From the NCBI GenBank assembly GCA_937967285.1, contig CALBSU010000871.1, positions 1-7,461 on the forward strand: a stretch of 7,461 bases of DNA, given 5' to 3'. The translations under genes and the position numbers were made by a program. Every line of letters begins with the position of its first letter. Position 1 is the stretch's first letter. Under the pieces are notes generated by a model, which was not told where the DNA came from, searched no databases, and was given only the letters and a program-made list of their open reading frames with translations. The stretch is from an uncultured Acidobacteriota bacterium. GTDB taxonomy: Bacteria > Acidobacteriota > Blastocatellia > RBC074. This document shows positions 6,452-7,461 of the stretch, in pieces.

Positions 6452-7461
6452 ATGGATGCCAGAAGGACAGCTTTTTTGTTGGCGGTCGTGATCCTGGTGA
6501 GTGCCGTGACGATCGCCGTCAGCGGTGATTCGACGGCGGCGCAGGATCGCGGCCCGAACTGGCGGGAACTGCTCGACAGCCGGAACTCCGAAAGCTCGAT
6601 GTGCCGTGTGATCGAGCGCTACCTTGCCGACCGCGGCAGTCTGCTTCGTTTCCACACCGTCGAAAGCTCGCCCGCGCGCCGCGAGAAACTGTCAGCCTTC
6701 TATCGCGAATGGCTCGACGGGCTGGGGAAGATCGAATTCGACCGGCTTCGTCAGGATGAGCAGGTCGACTATCTGCTCTTCAGGAATCAGCTCGAACATG
6801 AACTTCGAGAGCTCGATCTGAGGGCGGCGCAGCTCGCAGGGATAGCGCAGGTCGTTCCCTTCGCTGAGGTGATCACGGGGCTCGAGGAGTCGCGGCGCCG
6901 GATGGAGAAGGTCGATCCGGCGAAGATCGCCGACACGCTGCATGCTCTGGCCAAACGGATCGCCGCCACCCGAAGCTCGATCGAGGCCGGTCTGAAGCCC
7001 CGCGATGGCGCGACGAAACCGGCCGTCGCTCCGATCACCGTCAAAAAGTTCGAAGCTGTGCGCGCGGCCGCGCTGACCGCGAGCCTCCAGCGGACGCTCA
7101 AGGCATGGTTCGGTTTTTATAACGGTTACGATCCGATCTTCACCTGGTGGGTCGAGGAGCCTTACAAGGTCGTCGATCAGGCGCTCCAGGGATACGCCGC
7201 TTTTCTGAACGAGAAGATAGTCGGAGTCAAAGCCGACGACAAGAACGCGATCATCGGCAATCCGATCGGGCGAGAGGCTCTGCTGAGCGAGCTTCAGTAC
7301 GAGATGATCCCGTACACGCCGGAGGAGCTGCTGGCGATCGCCGAGAAGGAGTTCGCCTGGTGCGAGGCGGAGATGAAGAAGGCCTCGCGCGAGCTCGGTT
7401 ACGGCGACGACTGGAAGAAGGCGCTCGAATACGTCAAGACGCGCCACGTCGAGCCCGGCCG
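6452..7461 (+). CDS. DUF885-family secreted protein, N-terminal part (3' end cut by window)
   Basis: An open frame of 336 residues runs to the window edge. It begins with a Sec signal peptide: MDARR, hydrophobic stretch at about 6-24, and cleavage probably after STAA (30). The rest is mostly helical and charged. The segment at about 270-294 (GNPIGREALLSEL followed by MIPYTPEELL) and the following FAWCEAEMKKASRELG are, from memory, characteristic of the DUF885 family common in Acidobacteriota. Family members usually reach about 550-600 residues and carry a HExxPGH-type putative zinc site in the C-terminal half, which lies outside this window, so peptidase activity cannot be judged. The ATG at 6452 was chosen because AGAGGT lies 6 nt upstream. 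An in-frame ATG at 6437 would add five residues. It sits just after a probable terminator and is likely a separate or attenuated transcript. Confidence 0.82.
   Translation, partial: MDARRTAFLLAVVILVSAVTIAVSGDSTAAQDRGPNWRELLDSRNSESSMCRVIERYLADRGSLLRFHTVESSPARREKLSAFYREWLDGLGKIEFDRLRQDEQVDYLLFRNQLEHELRELDLRAAQLAGIAQVVPFAEVITGLEESRRRMEKVDPAKIADTLHALAKRIAATRSSIEAGLKPRDGATKPAVAPITVKKFEAVRAAALTASLQRTLKAWFGFYNGYDPIFTWWVEEPYKVVDQALQGYAAFLNEKIVGVKADDKNAIIGNPIGREALLSELQYEMIPYTPEELLAIAEKEFAWCEAEMKKASRELGYGDDWKKALEYVKTRHVEPG

Noticed and set aside
6692..7447. 251-codon minus-strand open frame
   Set aside because: It is antisense to the DUF885-like gene, which has a signal peptide, a ribosome site and family motifs. 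The antisense product is Leu/Arg/Asp-rich without a domain.

Overview
The window looks like a chromosomal piece of a GC-rich, Gram-negative-type bacterium. The sequence evidence for this is a MacA/HlyD-type periplasmic adaptor, a Tat-exported protein, a c-type heme protein and strong AGGAGG-type ribosome binding sites. The gene families together (paired FtsX-like permeases beginning with a Lys/Arg-rich stretch, a gluconate 2-dehydrogenase subunit 3-like protein, and a DUF885 protein) recall Acidobacteriota. That assignment is inference from family memory and was not tested. No tRNA, rRNA, CRISPR array, insertion sequence or integrase is visible.

Minus-strand half (1 to about 4481): four genes read leftwards as one tight operon. 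First is a membrane-anchored MacA/HlyD-like adaptor (3237-4481), then a LolD/MacB-type ABC ATPase (2454-3122, possibly to 3212), then two FtsX/MacB-type permeases (1171-2433 and 1-1174, the second cut by the window edge). The two permease genes overlap by ATGA, and a consensus AGGAGGT site for the second lies inside the end of the first. Together they predict a tripartite-like ABC exporter in which the ATPase and two different permeases are separate polypeptides, unlike the fused MacB. Substrate and outer-membrane partner are not in the window.

Centre (4482-4795): a divergent intergenic region of about 314 bases, with no promoter I can defend.

Plus-strand half (4796 to end): a small unrecognised protein (4796-5047), then a compact group made of a 104-aa exported protein with a single CxxCH heme site (5119-5433), a Tat-exported gluconate 2-dehydrogenase subunit 3-like protein (5530-6123) and a 66-aa two-helix membrane protein (6146-6346). 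The group ends at a probable hairpin terminator (6404-6432). The flavin (GMC) subunit that normally partners subunit 3 is absent, which makes this small redox group the most interesting part of the window. After the hairpin, a secreted DUF885-family protein starts at 6452 and runs off the right edge before its expected metal-binding motif.

I see no strong evidence for an entirely new system. The best candidates for follow-up are the orphan subunit 3/monoheme/small membrane protein cassette and the atypical heme protein, which has only one His and no Met in its mature part.
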